A stretch of 64,000 nucleotides of DNA from Phreatobacter sp. (lineage in GTDB: Bacteria; Pseudomonadota; Alphaproteobacteria; Rhizobiales; Phreatobacteraceae), in contig NZ_JAPZTZ010000022.1 in NCBI RefSeq assembly GCF_027532945.1, positions 62,001-126,000 on the forward strand. The letters run 5' to 3'. This document shows positions 62,922 through 64,000 of this stretch, in pieces. The notes under the pieces were generated by a model. That model did not search any database. It was not told where the DNA came from and worked only from the letters and a program-made list of their open reading frames with translations. How positions within the stretch are numbered: position 1 is the first letter of the stretch; each line of letters starts with the position of its first letter. A program made the translations under genes and the position numbers.

Positions 62922-64000
62922 ATGGCCCGCCAGTTCGCCTATCACATGTCCGGCCTCACCAAGGCCTATCCGAACGGCAAGAAGGTGCTGGAGAACGTCC
63001 ATCTCTCCTTCTACCCGGACGCCAAGATCGGCGTGCTCGGCGTCAACGGCGCCGGCAAGTCCACCCTGCTCCGCATCATGGCGGGCATGGACAAGGAATA
63101 TACCGGCGAGGCCTGGGCCGCCGACGGCGTGCGCGTCGGCTACCTGCCGCAGGAGCCGCAGCTCGACACCAGCCTCACCGTTCGCGAGAACGTCATGCTC
63201 GGCGTCGCCAAGAAGAAGGCGATCCTCGACCGCTACAACGATCTCGCCATGAACTATTCCGACGAGACGGCCGACGAGATGGCCAAGCTCCAGGACGAGA
63301 TCGAGGCGCAGGGCCTGTGGGATCTCGACAGCCAGGTCGACCAGGCCATGGACGCCCTGCGCTGCCCGCCGGACGATTGGTCGGTCGACAAGCTCTCGGG
63401 CGGCGAGCGGCGCCGCGTGGCCCTCTGCAAGCTGCTGCTGGACCAGCCGGAAGTCCTGCTGCTTGACGAGCCGACCAACCACCTCGACGCCGAGACCACC
63501 GCCTGGCTCGAAGGCCATCTTCGCACCTATCCCGGCGCGATCCTGATCGTCACCCACGATCGCTACTTCCTCGACAATGTCACCGGCTGGATCCTCGAAC
63601 TCGATCGCGGCAAGGGCATTCCCTATGAGGGCAACTATTCCTCCTGGCTGAGCCAGAAGCAGAAGCGCCTCCAGCAGGAGGGCCGCGAAGAAGAGACGCG
63701 CCTCAAGGCGCTGGCCCGCGAGGCCGAGTGGATGGGTTCCTCACCGAAGGCGCGGCAGGCCAAGAACAAGGCCCGCATCCAGCGCTACGACGAACTGGTC
63801 AAGAAGGCAGCGGAGGCCGGCCCGACGACCGCGCAGATCATCATTCCGATCGCCGAGCGCCTCGGCAACAACGTCATCGAGTTCAAGGACCTCTCGAAGG
63901 CCTTCGGTGACAAGCTGCTGATCGACAACCTGTCGTTCCGCCTGCCGCCGGGCGGCATCGTCGGCGTCATCGGCCCGAACGGCGCCGGCAAGACCACGCT
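62922..64000 (+). CDS. ettA: energy-dependent translational throttle protein EttA (3' truncated by window edge)
   Basis: The first 359 residues or so of an ABC-F protein are visible. ABC domain 1 has Walker A LGVNGAGKSTLLRI, signature LSGGERRRVALCKLL and Walker B VLLLDEPTNHLD; an arm and a basic linker (EWMGSSPKARQAKNKARIQRYDEL) follow, and domain 2 starts with GPNGAGKTT at the very end. The spacing and the opening FAYHMSGLTKAYP fit EttA, which gates the ribosome according to ADP/ATP level. There is no membrane domain, so it is not a transporter. Confidence 0.96.
   Translation, partial: MARQFAYHMSGLTKAYPNGKKVLENVHLSFYPDAKIGVLGVNGAGKSTLLRIMAGMDKEYTGEAWAADGVRVGYLPQEPQLDTSLTVRENVMLGVAKKKAILDRYNDLAMNYSDETADEMAKLQDEIEAQGLWDLDSQVDQAMDALRCPPDDWSVDKLSGGERRRVALCKLLLDQPEVLLLDEPTNHLDAETTAWLEGHLRTYPGAILIVTHDRYFLDNVTGWILELDRGKGIPYEGNYSSWLSQKQKRLQQEGREEETRLKALAREAEWMGSSPKARQAKNKARIQRYDELVKKAAEAGPTTAQIIIPIAERLGNNVIEFKDLSKAFGDKLLIDNLSFRLPPGGIVGVIGPNGAGKTT

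Overview
The window looks like chromosomal DNA of an alphaproteobacterium, most probably of the order Hyphomicrobiales (Rhizobiales). The evidence is the uniformly high G+C, the petB/petC pair followed by mtnP and apt, a TarD-type D-tartrate dehydratase very like the characterised Bradyrhizobium enzyme, Omp25/31-like porin architecture, CtrA-like boxes, and dispersed palindromic repeats of a kind I remember from this order. Cytochrome b and c1 are separate genes here, not the fused fbcH of Bradyrhizobium, so it is not that genus. I could not fix the genus. I see no insertion sequence, prophage, integrase, CRISPR array or rRNA.

Layout. At 0-5.4 kb are the end of the cytochrome bc1 operon, purine/methylthioadenosine salvage (mtnP, apt), a secreted 18-residue-repeat protein, a DUF305 protein behind a copper-type (CueR-like) promoter, and two MaoC-fold hydratases. 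At 5.4-8.5 kb a repeat-rich spacer precedes a minus-strand translation cluster (rplY, pth, ychF). At 8.6-16.5 kb are a YfhO-like membrane protein, an orphan EnvZ-like kinase, a porin, an ArsR regulator and a tandem pair of small secreted proteins with a YCxxCLC motif. At 16.7-28.7 kb are aspartate aminotransferase, a Bug-type binding protein, two envelope glycosylation genes, a glutathione transferase, moaE, a GGDEF-EAL protein, then dnaG and rpoD. At 28.7-37.8 kb are small accessory genes: an ArsR/SRPBCC pair divergent from a LysE exporter, a proline-repeat SH3 protein, rpsU, cspA, a thioesterase, a TIGR02466-type oxygenase, an MsbA-like exporter and a SIMPL protein. A tRNA with CAU anticodon lies at 37.9 kb, tarD follows, and then a gtrB-gtrA-membrane protein cassette, an APH/P-loop fusion protein and a soluble double-PAS chemoreceptor.

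From 45.7 to 60.9 kb nearly everything is on the minus strand and forms a catabolic and uptake region. Reading in the direction of transcription it runs: TetR regulator, metal-dependent cyclase/hydrolase, fumarylacetoacetate-hydrolase family enzyme, a complete branched-chain-type ABC transporter (livG, livF, livH, livM, binding protein), an acyl-CoA ligase, a RidA protein, a metal-dependent amidohydrolase, and a complete PotABCD-type ABC transporter. An epoxide-hydrolase-like alpha/beta hydrolase diverges from the TetR gene. The most economical reading is uptake of a small organic acid, amide or N-heterocycle, ring or amide hydrolysis, C-C cleavage and CoA activation. The substrate cannot be read from the sequence. 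The window ends inside ettA.

The points most worth checking are the catabolic region with its candidate operators, the CueR-type promoter on the DUF305 gene with no regulator nearby, a DnaG that has lost three of four zinc ligands, the YCxxCLC paralogue pair with a duplicated upstream element, three CtrA-like boxes, a 17-bp tandem array that covers a start codon, and a hairpin leader in front of rplY.
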